This document shows positions 28,889 through 36,449 of a stretch of 49,915 nucleotides of DNA, one piece after another (within the stretch, counting starts at the first letter, position 1; each line of letters opens with the position of its first letter). Under the pieces are notes generated by a model. That model saw only the letters and a program-made list of their open reading frames with translations, was not told the DNA's origin and ran no database searches. Source of the stretch: Clostridium psychrophilum (GTDB lineage: Bacteria > Bacillota > Clostridia > Clostridiales > Clostridiaceae); contig NZ_JAHLEC010000021.1 in the NCBI RefSeq assembly GCF_018861705.1, forward strand, positions 1 to 49,915, in the 5' to 3' direction. Both the position numbers and the translations under genes were made by a program.

Positions 28889-29766
28889 ATGAAGAATAAA
28901 ATAGTTGTTGTTTCTGGCATTATTTGTATGTTGATAATCGGAATTGGTATTGGGTATAATATAAAATCAAATACTGTTAACAGTATAGCCTCTTTAAAAA
29001 CAAATACTATAACATTAGCGAGTAATAAGAAAAAACTTGTTGTTCAAAATAAAGCGAAACTTGATAGTGAAAGGCCATCTAAATCTGTATTAAAATCATC
29101 AGATAAAGGTGAAGATGTAACAAGAATACAAACTAGACTTAAAAAATATGGTTATAATGTTGTCATTGATGGAGATTATGGTGATGCAATAACCTATGCA
29201 GTTATGGATTTTCAGCAAAGACATAACCTTGTACCTAGTGGTACAGTTTCAGGTAAAACATTAGATGCTCTGTATAAATCACCTACAAAAGCAATATGTA
29301 CAAGCCAGCAACACAATCACTACTTACTGCAGATGATATTGCTAATAAATCCATTTATGAAAAAGAATTAAATAGTGTTGATAGTACAAGCAATACGAAT
29401 AATTATATTTTAGTAAACATATATCAACAAAAAGTATACATTTTTTCAGGTTGTGTTCATAATTGGAAATTGATTAACATCTTTTCTTGTGGTTCCGGTA
29501 AATCTAGTACTCCAACTGTAACTGGACATTTCCGAGTTGGGGTCAAGGGACTATGTTTTAAATCTGGTGCATCCGTTTATTGTAAGTATTTCAGCCAAAT
29601 TAGTGGTAATTATTTATTTCATAGTATTTTATATGACAGATACGGGAATGTAATAGATGGTAATTTAGGTACAGTGGAATCACATGGTTGCATAAGATTG
29701 GCTCTTAAAAGCGCAAAATATATTTATGACAATGTGCCAATCGGCTCTAGTATTTGGATAAAATAA
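28889..29766 (+). pseudogene. L,D-transpeptidase with peptidoglycan-binding domain, frameshifted
   Basis: The start at 28889 (GGGGGAG upstream) gives MKNKIVVVSGIICMLIIGIG, a membrane anchor or signal. It continues to a PG_binding_1 domain (VTRIQTRLKKYGYNVVIDGDYG, then FQQRHNL). The frame then runs off into TSQQHNHYLL and stops at 29371. The catalytic YkuD domain continues in another frame (to 29766) with SHGCIRLALKSA holding the active-site cysteine. Adding one A to the AAAA run at 29287-29290 joins the frames as SPTKSNMYKPATQSLL. The enzyme would cross-link peptidoglycan (3-3 links) outside the membrane. Both halves are well preserved, so the slip is recent or a sequence error. Confidence 0.85.
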
Positions 29767-29938
29767 ATTATGCACCATGTCTATTAGGGTACAAAATAAT
29801 TTGTGCCCTATTAGATATTAAAATTAGATAAATATATAATTTATTACATATTTTACAAATTAAATTTTTAATGCTATAATAGATATTACCGCTTCATTAT
29901 CATTATAAAAATAGGGGATTAATTTAGGAGGATATTTA

Positions 29939-30238
29939 ATGATTACGTTTAAGAAAATGTGGGATGATGTATTATTACTATTAACAAAAAAGGAATACAA
30001 GGATATTGATATTTTAGAGAAATTTAATTCTGGGTTCTCTATTAAGGATAGAAATGATATAACCTTTATTTCAAAGGATGACTTTTCGAATGTTTGGTGC
30101 AAATTATTGTACTATGACGAATTTTCTTTAGAACAGGTTATCGGTGATGATTTATTAAAACCAAAGTATATTTACGCTATTTTAAAACAATTACCATATA
30201 TATCAGAAAGTTCAACTGCAATTAAATTAATACAATAA
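29939..30238 (+). CDS. Hypothetical protein, 99 residues
   Basis: A small soluble protein starting MITFKKMWDDVLLLLTKKEY, behind a strong AGGAGGATATTTA. It is rich in Asp, Lys and aromatic residues, with no membrane segment, Cys cluster or recognised motif. It stands alone between the transpeptidase gene and its own terminator. I do not recognise the family. Confidence 0.65.
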   Translation: MITFKKMWDDVLLLLTKKEYKDIDILEKFNSGFSIKDRNDITFISKDDFSNVWCKLLYYDEFSLEQVIGDDLLKPKYIYAILKQLPYISESSTAIKLIQ

Positions 30239-30273
30239 TTAAAAAATATTTTTCATATTATTTAAAAATAATA

Positions 30274-30303
30274 ATCCCCCTGGTAGCTACCAGAGGTTTT
30301 TAT
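30274..30303 (+). terminator. Intrinsic terminator
   Basis: CCTGGTAG and CTACCAG pair directly, extended by CC/GG with one mismatch, followed by TTTTTATT. It ends the small hypothetical gene. Confidence 0.85.
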
Positions 30304-30440
30304 TATTTGCTGGTTTTTTCTATAATTTTTTTCACATTTTTTATCTCTATTAGCAGTTACTCTCCCTATCAAATCAAATATTTTTCTAAAATCTGGTATA
30401 ATATTTCTGTAATTTTTATATATTAGAGTATCTCATAATT

Positions 30441-30547
30441 TTTAACAACATTTTGGAAGCTTCAAGTCTGCCATCTTCTATAAGTGGCAATTGTCTAGCC
30501 TAGGAAAGTTACTTTGGTGGCAGTCTAAATCTGCTTCCAAAGTTGTA
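30441..30547 (+). mobile_element. Repeat element, family A copy 5, head only
   Basis: The full head is present from AACAACATTTTGGAAGC (30444) to TTCCAAAGTTGT (30546), with the CTGCCATCTTC/ATAAGTGGCAA hairpin, but no tail modules follow. It lies 70 bp before spoIIP. It shows that head and tail are separable. Confidence 0.8.
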
Positions 30548-30616
30548 CATATCAAACATTAATTATAAATAAAATAATAAACCTAATATATATTATGATA
30601 AATATAGGGGGGCTAA

Positions 30617-31636
30617 ATGAGTACTAAAAGTATTAATAATACAACTAATGTGAAAAAAAGTTCTTTTATATATAGTCATAAAAGTAATAAAAGTAATAAA
30701 AATTCAGGAATATCCTTTTTTATTCTCACAATACTCACTGCTTTTTTAGTATGCTTAATTATACCTATAAATGTAAAGGCAATAGAAAATAAAAAAAGCA
30801 ATGCAAATAACATTTATGTTAATGTTATTGATAATACAATGTCCGTAATAAAGTGTTTTAGCAATGAAAGTCAGTCTGCTAATAATGAGGATGTTAGTAT
30901 TAACTCTTTTAATTTAAATAATAAAGACGTCATTGATTCTAAAACTAAGGTTAACAATTCTAATGTGAATGCTACCCTATATGATCCAGACCTTAAAGGT
31001 ATTCTAAATAATGCCAAACCACGAGTGCTAATATATCATTCTCATACTAATGAAGCTTATGCAACCTCTGACAAGGATAAATCTAAAACAGACAGAAGTG
31101 GGGATCAAACAAGAAATGTAGTTGCAGTGGGTGATGTAATAACCAATTCACTAGAAAAAAATTATGGGATTTCAGTTATACATGATAAGAATGTAAATGA
31201 TAAACCAAATTATGATAAAGCATATCAGAATTCTGGAGCTACTTTAGCTAAGTATATAAAGAAATATGGGAAATTTGATTTAGTAATAGATTTGCATAGA
31301 GATAGTGTAGTTAATAAAAATGAAGAGCTAACTAAAATAAACGGTCAAGATGTTGCTCAATTTATGTTCGTCGTTACACGCCAAAACCCTAAATACGCAA
31401 AACAGAAGAAATTAGTAGATTCAATGATAGGAATATCAAATAAATTATTTTCAGGTCTTATAAACAAGGCTCCTATCCTTTATCATGATTATGGAATTAA
31501 TTTTTATAACCAAGGTCAAAGTGATAATGCAATGCTAATTGAAGTAGGTACATATACTAATAGTATTTTCGAAGTAAAAAATACTGGTAACTATTTATCA
31601 AGAATAATTGCAGAGCAATTAAATGGTAAAAAATAA
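30617..31636 (+). CDS. spoIIP: Stage II sporulation protein P
   Basis: A 339-residue membrane-anchored cell-wall hydrolase. A hydrophobic anchor lies at about 35-55, then a low-complexity Asn/Lys-rich linker, then the amidase/endopeptidase domain from about 130. Metal ligands lie in VLIYHSHTNEAY and DLVIDLHRDS, and NQGQSDNAMLIEVGTYTNS is near the C-terminus. SpoIIP works with SpoIID and SpoIIM to degrade peptidoglycan during engulfment of the forespore. GGGGGGC precedes the ATG. Repeat element A5 ends 70 bp upstream, so any sporulation promoter must lie in or next to it. Confidence 0.92.
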   Translation: MSTKSINNTTNVKKSSFIYSHKSNKSNKNSGISFFILTILTAFLVCLIIPINVKAIENKKSNANNIYVNVIDNTMSVIKCFSNESQSANNEDVSINSFNLNNKDVIDSKTKVNNSNVNATLYDPDLKGILNNAKPRVLIYHSHTNEAYATSDKDKSKTDRSGDQTRNVVAVGDVITNSLEKNYGISVIHDKNVNDKPNYDKAYQNSGATLAKYIKKYGKFDLVIDLHRDSVVNKNEELTKINGQDVAQFMFVVTRQNPKYAKQKKLVDSMIGISNKLFSGLINKAPILYHDYGINFYNQGQSDNAMLIEVGTYTNSIFEVKNTGNYLSRIIAEQLNGKK

Positions 31637-31641
31637 ACAAT

Positions 31642-31680
31642 GCCCTTATAGTTTTTTATTAAACTATAAGGGCCTATTTT
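31642..31680. terminator. Bidirectional intrinsic terminator
   Basis: GCCCTTATAGTTT pairs with AAACTATAAGGGC around a short loop, with T-rich flanks on both strands. It separates the convergent spoIIP and cbiM genes. Confidence 0.9.
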
Positions 31681-31701
31681 ATTATTATATATTTTATATC
31701 A

Positions 31702-32736
31702 TTAATTAATAGTATTGGCATTTTTTCTTTTCTGGAGCATGCTAATAATTCCAGTTGCAATTAATATTATTACTAAAGCAACAATGCCGCAAAATATATA
31801 ACCTAAAGATGAGTTAAAAAAATTACTACCGAATCCTGGTATAGAATAATCTGGTAACAATGCTTTCCAAATGCCTCCGAGTCTTACCATTCCATCTGGA
31901 ATAAATCCAAGTTTTGCTTTTAAATCACCACCAGACCATTCACCAAAGGCAGTCCCTTGAGCCAATAATCCAATAGGAGCAAAAATAATTAAAGCGATTA
32001 TTGCATACCAATATTTCTTTATACCGCCTATCTTCAAGTTTTCAAGTGGAGATTTTTGAAGTGGATAAATTTGAAGCATAGCAGAATTGGATTTTTGTAA
32101 ATATTTTACTACAAGTCCTGTTACCACTCCTTCTACAGGACCAGCTAAAGTTATATGTGCAAACAACATTGCCGGTATAGTTTGTATAAGAGTATATGGT
32201 GCATACAAAGGAGTTCCATTAAGTTTATGGAATAATAACGGTTGAAGCCCAAGTTCAATTGCAGCAAGCAATGCTCCCATGTTAATTGCTATATACCCGG
32301 CAATGATCGAACCAATAAATCTACGTTTCGATGTGATTTCAGACTTACCTGATATAAACTTATATACATAATAGCTTACGAATGGAATCACAAATGCCAT
32401 GTTTACAATATTGGCACCCAATGTAAGAATTCCTCCATCTCCAAAGAAAAATGCTTGAATTATAAGTGCAATACTAACCCCTACTACGGCCGCCCAAGGA
32501 CCCAAGATTATTGCTAGTATTGAAGCTCCAACTGCATGTGCTGTAGTTCCATCAGGTATTGGTATGTTGTACATCATAATTGTAAATGAGAAAGCTGCTC
32601 CAATCGCCAGTAGTGGAACTTGTTTGTCCTTTAATGTTTTTTTTAATTTTACCGCTGCTATGCCTATTATTGGAACCGCTATGGCCCCTAATACAACGCA
32701 GGTTTGGGGACTTAAATATCCATCGGGTATATGCAT
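31702..32736 (-). CDS. cbiM: Cobalt/nickel ECF transporter substrate subunit CbiM fused to PDGLE (CbiN-like) domain
   Basis: A 344-residue membrane protein. It starts MHIPDGYLSPQTCVVLGAIA; the N-terminal Met-His-Ile-Pro-Asp is the metal-binding hallmark of CbiM/NikM. About seven helices follow to residue 220. From about 235 a second unit contains the PDGLE-type domain (PDGMVRLGGIWKALLPD) and a final helix, replacing a separate CbiN or NikN. It binds Co2+ or Ni2+ and delivers it through CbiQO, encoded just upstream on the same strand in a separate transcription unit. AGGAGGAG precedes the ATG. Cobalt versus nickel cannot be told from sequence. Confidence 0.9.
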   Translation of the reverse strand: MHIPDGYLSPQTCVVLGAIAVPIIGIAAVKLKKTLKDKQVPLLAIGAAFSFTIMMYNIPIPDGTTAHAVGASILAIILGPWAAVVGVSIALIIQAFFFGDGGILTLGANIVNMAFVIPFVSYYVYKFISGKSEITSKRRFIGSIIAGYIAINMGALLAAIELGLQPLLFHKLNGTPLYAPYTLIQTIPAMLFAHITLAGPVEGVVTGLVVKYLQKSNSAMLQIYPLQKSPLENLKIGGIKKYWYAIIALIIFAPIGLLAQGTAFGEWSGGDLKAKLGFIPDGMVRLGGIWKALLPDYSIPGFGSNFFNSSLGYIFCGIVALVIILIATGIISMLQKRKNANTIN

Positions 32737-32801
32737 AATATCTCCTCCTAAAATTAAAATTATATATAATTAGCTAAAAAGTTATTCTATCTATATCAAG
32801 A

Positions 32802-32921
32802 TAAAAAAAATAACCACAAAAGTTTCATTCCTAAGAAATGAACCTTCGTGGTACATTGTTTTAAAGTAAAATATTGATTTTAAATTATTATTACGTATCC
32901 TCGTGATACGCCTTAATTATA
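32802..32921 (-). ncRNA. Structured cbiM leader: two ACGAR-loop hairpins and competing terminator
   Basis: Transcription should start near 32909. Hairpin 1 (32893-32911) is GCGTATC / GATACGT with loop ACGAG. After 40 nt, hairpin 2 (32842-32852) is ACC / GGT with loop ACGAA. The hairpin 2 strand is also the 5' arm of a long terminator stem (32813-32853, ACCACGAAGGTTCATT against AATGAAACTTTTGTGGT) followed by eight U. So hairpin 2 and the terminator exclude each other. The cbiQO leader has the same arrangement with a different stem sequence, see findings. I do not recognise a known riboswitch class. Confidence 0.65.
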
Positions 32922-32944
32922 TAATAAATTTCGGCTTAAAACAA
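32916..32944 (-). promoter_or_regulatory. cbiM promoter
   Basis: On the minus strand TTGTTT (32939-32944) and TATAAT (32916-32921) are 17 bp apart. The start of transcription falls at the first hairpin of the leader. Confidence 0.7.
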
Positions 32945-32977
32945 CTGTTTTTCACATTTTTAAAAAATGTAATAATT

Positions 32978-33015
32978 TACTATTATTACTATTAATACTA
33001 TTGTTACTATTATTA
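32978..33015. repeat. ACTATT-type microsatellite
   Basis: A run of imperfect TTACTATTA units lies right after the cbiO stop codon. It is low-complexity sequence with no evident role. Confidence 0.6.
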
Positions 33016-33016
33016 A

Positions 33017-33832
33017 CTATTCATGACTATGAAAATGATTATGATCATGACTTTGATCTGCTTCATGAACATGATTATGATAATGCTCATCTATGAGATT
33101 TACAGAAAGTAATAATTCTTTATTTGATAATATATCTCGTGGTGAACCCTGAGCAACTATTTTATGCTCTTCATTAAAAACTATTACTCTATCTGCAATT
33201 TCGTAAACAATGTCCAGATTATGAGTACATGTAATTAAAGTTTTTCCTGAATTATTGAGTTGTGCCAATAAATTAATTAGCCATCTCTGACTTCTAGGAT
33301 CTAAACCATTAGTGGGTTCATCCAATATCAGAACCTCTGGATTTATTGATAATATTGAAGCAATAGCTACTTTCTTTTTCTCACCTCCGCTTAATCTATA
33401 TGGTGGTCTGTCCTTTAATAATTCCAAGTTAAGCATCTTAATAACTCCATTTACTCTATCATTTACTTCCTTCAAATTAAGCTTCATCTGCAAAGGTCCA
33501 AAAGCTATTTCTTCCCATACATTCGTAGAAAACAATTGGGCATCCGAATTCTGAAATATAAATCCGATTCTTTGGCGAAAAGCTTGTGAAAACTGCTCGT
33601 CATTTAATGTTTCTTCAGTAACAAGTTGACCAAAAGCCCTATACTCACCTTTACTTGGAAATATCAAACCATTAAAAATTTTTAGAAGTGATGATTTTCC
33701 CGAACCGTTAGCCCCTAAAATAACTAATTTTTCACCACTGTAAATATCTAAGTTTATATCTTTAAGTACCGTCTCATCCTTTATATATTCAAATGAAACA
33801 TCGCTAAGTTGCATTATTCTTTCATTATCCAA
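33017..33832 (-). CDS. cbiO: Cobalt/nickel ECF transporter ATPase CbiO with His-rich tail
   Basis: A 271-residue ATPase. Walker A GANGSGKSS, Q-loop FQNSDAQLF, signature LSGGEKKKVAIA and Walker B VLILDEPTNGLD are intact. The last 25 residues are unusually rich in histidine (HYHNHVHEADQSHDHNHFHS), a likely metal-binding tail and a hint for nickel or cobalt. The start overlaps the end of cbiQ by 8 bp, so the two are coupled. It energises the transporter formed with CbiQ and CbiM. Confidence 0.92.
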   Translation of the reverse strand: MDNERIMQLSDVSFEYIKDETVLKDINLDIYSGEKLVILGANGSGKSSLLKIFNGLIFPSKGEYRAFGQLVTEETLNDEQFSQAFRQRIGFIFQNSDAQLFSTNVWEEIAFGPLQMKLNLKEVNDRVNGVIKMLNLELLKDRPPYRLSGGEKKKVAIASILSINPEVLILDEPTNGLDPRSQRWLINLLAQLNNSGKTLITCTHNLDIVYEIADRVIVFNEEHKIVAQGSPRDILSNKELLLSVNLIDEHYHNHVHEADQSHDHNHFHSHE

Positions 33833-34778
33833 GAATTATTTCACCTCCAAAAGCTGCTAAAGTGCAAATTATTACCCCTAAAATCCATTGAAAATCCAGT
33901 AAAGTAAATTTAAACCTGTTCATAATAACCGGTTCCCCTTTATAACCTCTTGATAACATAGCCCCATACACTTCTTCACTTAAGGCATAACTTTTGCCAA
34001 AAAGACTTCCAATTGCATTTGACACAAATTGGCGGCCTTCTTTTGATTTTATTTTACTAAAAGTTCTGCTTTTTCTAGCAATAAACATATCTGTTGTAAT
34101 ATTTAATAATATAAAAATATAACGATAACACATTTCGAGTGTTGTAATAAATATTTTTGGTAAAAACAAAACCCTTAGTGCCTTCAGCAAATTAGCCCAC
34201 CGAGTGGTAGTAGTAAATAAAAAAGCTAGAGAGACTGTAACACCAACTCTGACTATTAATAAAATAGCTCCCGATACTCCTTGCGACGTAATCGTAAGAA
34301 CAGACGGAAATGTCAATGGTCCAAAATTCACTTGATGACCAAAGTTTATAAGTGTAATTAAACTAGTACCAGGCCTTACGAAATTAAAAATTGATGGTAA
34401 TACCGCAATTCCCGTAAAAAGAGGTGTGATTAACCATATTCGTTTAAAATATAATTTTAAAGATACACATGATATTTTTGCTAAAATACATGATATTAAA
34501 TAAATAATAGTCAATATAAATACATTATGAATCAAAGTTGACGTTAAAACTAATATAATCAAAGATATTACCTTTGTTCTTGGATCTAGCCTTTGTAGAA
34601 AACCTTTTTTAAAAGCTATATCTTCAAAAAAAATGACTTCTTTTAAAAGCTTAGCAATACCATTAGTAGTCTTTTCTAAAAAATTTGCTTTCTTCCTTTT
34701 GCCAATACATCCACATGGGCACATCCCTATTTCTCCACTATTTAGCAACCATTCCGGCACTTCATTTTTTGAATTCAT
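33825..34778 (-). CDS. cbiQ: ECF transporter transmembrane subunit EcfT/CbiQ with Cys-rich N-terminus
   Basis: A 317-residue membrane protein of the EcfT family. The C-terminal part has the coupling motif ALSEEVYGAMLSRGYKGEP (an Ala-Arg-Gly box), which docks to CbiO. The N-terminus carries VPEWLLNSGEIGMCPCGCIG, a short Cys cluster (three cysteines in four or five positions) that may bind metal and is not part of the core fold. It heads the cbiQ-cbiO unit, behind a structured leader that now contains a mobile element. AAAGGAGAAATC precedes the ATG. Confidence 0.9.
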   Translation of the reverse strand: MNSKNEVPEWLLNSGEIGMCPCGCIGKRKKANFLEKTTNGIAKLLKEVIFFEDIAFKKGFLQRLDPRTKVISLIILVLTSTLIHNVFILTIIYLISCILAKISCVSLKLYFKRIWLITPLFTGIAVLPSIFNFVRPGTSLITLINFGHQVNFGPLTFPSVLTITSQGVSGAILLIVRVGVTVSLAFLFTTTTRWANLLKALRVLFLPKIFITTLEMCYRYIFILLNITTDMFIARKSRTFSKIKSKEGRQFVSNAIGSLFGKSYALSEEVYGAMLSRGYKGEPVIMNRFKFTLLDFQWILGVIICTLAAFGGEIILG

Positions 34779-34796
34779 TTGATTTCTCCTTTATAT

Positions 34797-35037
34797 TCTA
34801 AAAACCACAAAAATTAATATCCGCTTTACAGAAATCAACCTTCGTGGTCACTAATTTAACGACATTTCAGAAGGAAAGTCTCCCCCTTCTATAAGTGGGA
34901 GTTACTACCCTAGCAAAAACAAAACCTCAATGGGGGTTTAAATCTCCTTCTGAAGTCGTTAATGCAGCTCCTCGGAGATGATTTAATATACACGTATATT
35001 CAAGTTTTGTTATAATTGTACACCCTCGTGGCATACA
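34797..35037 (-). ncRNA. Structured cbiQO leader, homologous to the cbiM leader and interrupted by element B2
   Basis: Hairpin 1 (35017-35037) is TGTATGCC / GGTGTACA with loop ACGAG. Hairpin 2 (34838-34848) is ACC / GGT with loop ACGAA, and its strand forms the 5' arm of a longer stem against TTTTTGTGGT followed by a short U-run (34797-34848). The loops match the cbiM leader exactly, while the stem of hairpin 1 differs with pairing kept. The hairpins are 168 nt apart, but removing the 127-bp element B2 leaves 41 nt, against 40 nt at cbiM. Confidence 0.6.
34855..34986 (+). mobile_element. Repeat element, family B copy 2, inside the cbiQO leader
   Basis: The head runs from AACGACATTTCAGAAGG (34858) to CCTTCTGAAGTCGTT (34960) with a CTCCC...CTTCTATAAGTGGGAG hairpin (one mismatch). 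The tail is a single module, CAGCTCCTCGGAGATGATTTAA. TTTAA borders both ends (34855-34859 and 34982-34986). It lies within the transcribed leader of cbiQO in the antisense direction. Confidence 0.85.
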
Positions 35038-35217
35038 AATATTAAATATCCAATAATTTGTTGTTTTTAAGAAAAATTTATAATCCATTGTTAATTAACA
35101 TCTACTCTATTGTTTAAACTAAAACACAATACATCTCTATTTTATAGTATAATAATGCGCATGTATACAAAAAATAAATACCATTGTAATATAATTCAAA
35201 TCGTTGGGGGTATTATC

Positions 35218-35634
35218 GTGAAAATTGCAGTTATAGACGCACAAGGGGCAGGTCTTGGCCAGACAGTTATAAAAAAAATTCTTAAAGAAATAGATCATAG
35301 TGTTTATATAATTGCACTTGGTACAAATACATTTGCTACCTCCAATATGATAAAAGCCGGTGCAAACGAAGGCATTAGTGGAGAAATTCCAATTTGTACA
35401 TATTGTAAATCAAATAAAATTGACAGTATAATTGGACCTATTGGGATACTATGTAATGGTGGTATAAACGGAGAAGTTACTTCCATGATTTCTAATTCGA
35501 TATTTAATATGGATTGTACTAAATATATACTTCCTCTACAAAAACATGGTATTTATATACCAGGAACAAGAAATTTACAAATCAAAGATATGATTGAAGA
35601 GATTGTACTTGATATAAAAAACAATATCAAATAA
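35218..35634 (+). CDS. DUF3842 family protein
   Basis: A 138-residue protein starting MKIAVIDAQGAGLGQTVIKK, with a Rossmann-like first strand, then GTNTFATSNMIKAGAN and ICTYCKSNKIDSIIGPIGIL. This matches DUF3842, small proteins of Clostridia whose function is not known and which are often found near cobalt transport genes. The start is GTG at 35218 with GGGGG 7 nt upstream; an upstream in-frame start at 35110 lacks a site. It is divergent from cbiQO, so a role linked to cobalt or nickel is possible but unproven. Confidence 0.8.
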   Translation: MKIAVIDAQGAGLGQTVIKKILKEIDHSVYIIALGTNTFATSNMIKAGANEGISGEIPICTYCKSNKIDSIIGPIGILCNGGINGEVTSMISNSIFNMDCTKYILPLQKHGIYIPGTRNLQIKDMIEEIVLDIKNNIK

Positions 35635-35681
35635 CAACTGTATTTAATATTATCTTATATAGTTATTATTTCTAGCAAAAA

Positions 35682-35706
35682 TCAATGGAAGCCATTTAGA
35701 CTTCCA
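35682..35706. terminator. Intrinsic terminator between DUF3842 and ferritin genes
   Basis: AATGGAAG pairs with CTTCCATT around a 9-nt loop. T-rich runs lie on both sides, so it can serve both convergent genes. Confidence 0.75.
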
Positions 35707-35730
35707 TTAATTTATTATAGCTTCAATTTT

Positions 35731-36270
35731 TTATTTTTCTAGCCTATGAATTAAGTTTTCATTTACTATTCGTATCCACTGTTGATTTAATTGGTCACTC
35801 TTACCAAACCCTTGCATAAACTCAGATTGTAAGTTTAATGCTGAATCTTCCTCTTCAATTTGTTCCTGTATTAATGACAATCCGCCTTCAGATACTGGCA
35901 TAGTATATAACCAGCTTATTGTACCCTGATCATTGTCAATCCTTGCCTGTTCTGCAATAGCATAAAGCAGTTTAGTAGTTACAAGCTCAGTTGAGTAATA
36001 TTTTTCAAGTATTTCTTTAATGTCTTTAAACTGATAATCTGAATAGGGTAATACATTTATCTCATAAGCAGCATCCTTATCGTCTAAATAACTTATAACA
36101 TGTTTATAATGATCATACTCTCCTTCAGCTTGCACACCGAAAAATGATGCCCATCCATCCAAATCTAAGTTAGAGAAATAAGCCTGTATATTGCGATAAA
36201 TAGTGTGATTATTAAATTCATGTGATATTTGCTCATTTAACAAATTTAATGTTGCTTTGGTTAAAAACAT
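35731..36270 (-). CDS. ftnA: Ferritin
   Basis: A 179-residue four-helix ferritin. Ferroxidase ligands are seen in LNEQISHEFNNHTIYRN (a glutamate near 17), GVQAEGEYDHYKHV (Glu and His near 50-53) and the later helices (IAEQARIDND, EQIEEEDSALN). It stores iron in the cytoplasm and guards against oxidative damage. It forms its own unit, with TAGGCGA before the ATG and a terminator after it. Confidence 0.85.
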   Translation of the reverse strand: MFLTKATLNLLNEQISHEFNNHTIYRNIQAYFSNLDLDGWASFFGVQAEGEYDHYKHVISYLDDKDAAYEINVLPYSDYQFKDIKEILEKYYSTELVTTKLLYAIAEQARIDNDQGTISWLYTMPVSEGGLSLIQEQIEEEDSALNLQSEFMQGFGKSDQLNQQWIRIVNENLIHRLEK

Positions 36271-36360
36271 TTAATCGCCTACTTTCATTTAATTATATTC
36301 AATATAATCATAATAAGAACAAGTTTTATAATGTTTTTATATCATATAAAGCAACTTAAA

Positions 36361-36444
36361 GCGACCTAGTAGATGATGCGTCTCTTTCAGAGTTGTTACA
36401 GCTCCGATAGGAGATGATTTAACAGCTCTGAAAGAGATGATTTA
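36361..36444 (+). repeat. Headless array of three tail modules
   Basis: Modules follow in the order GCGACCTAGTAGATGATGCG, an inverted-type TCTCTTTCAGAGTTGTTA, CAGCTCCGATAGGAGATGATTTAA, then CAGCTCTGAAAGAGATGATTTA. The CTCC/GGAG and CTCT/AGAG pairs in successive modules keep pairing while changing base. No head is present. It ends 5 bp from the spo0A stop codon. Confidence 0.75.
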
Positions 36445-36449
36445 TCTAC

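Noticed and set aside
32802-32921. Cobalamin, NiCo or guanidine-II riboswitch at cbiM
   Set aside because: No B12 box or four-stem NiCo pattern is visible. Guanidine-II has ACGR tetraloops closed by other pairs, while these are five-base loops closed by C-G, and the genes are metal transport genes.
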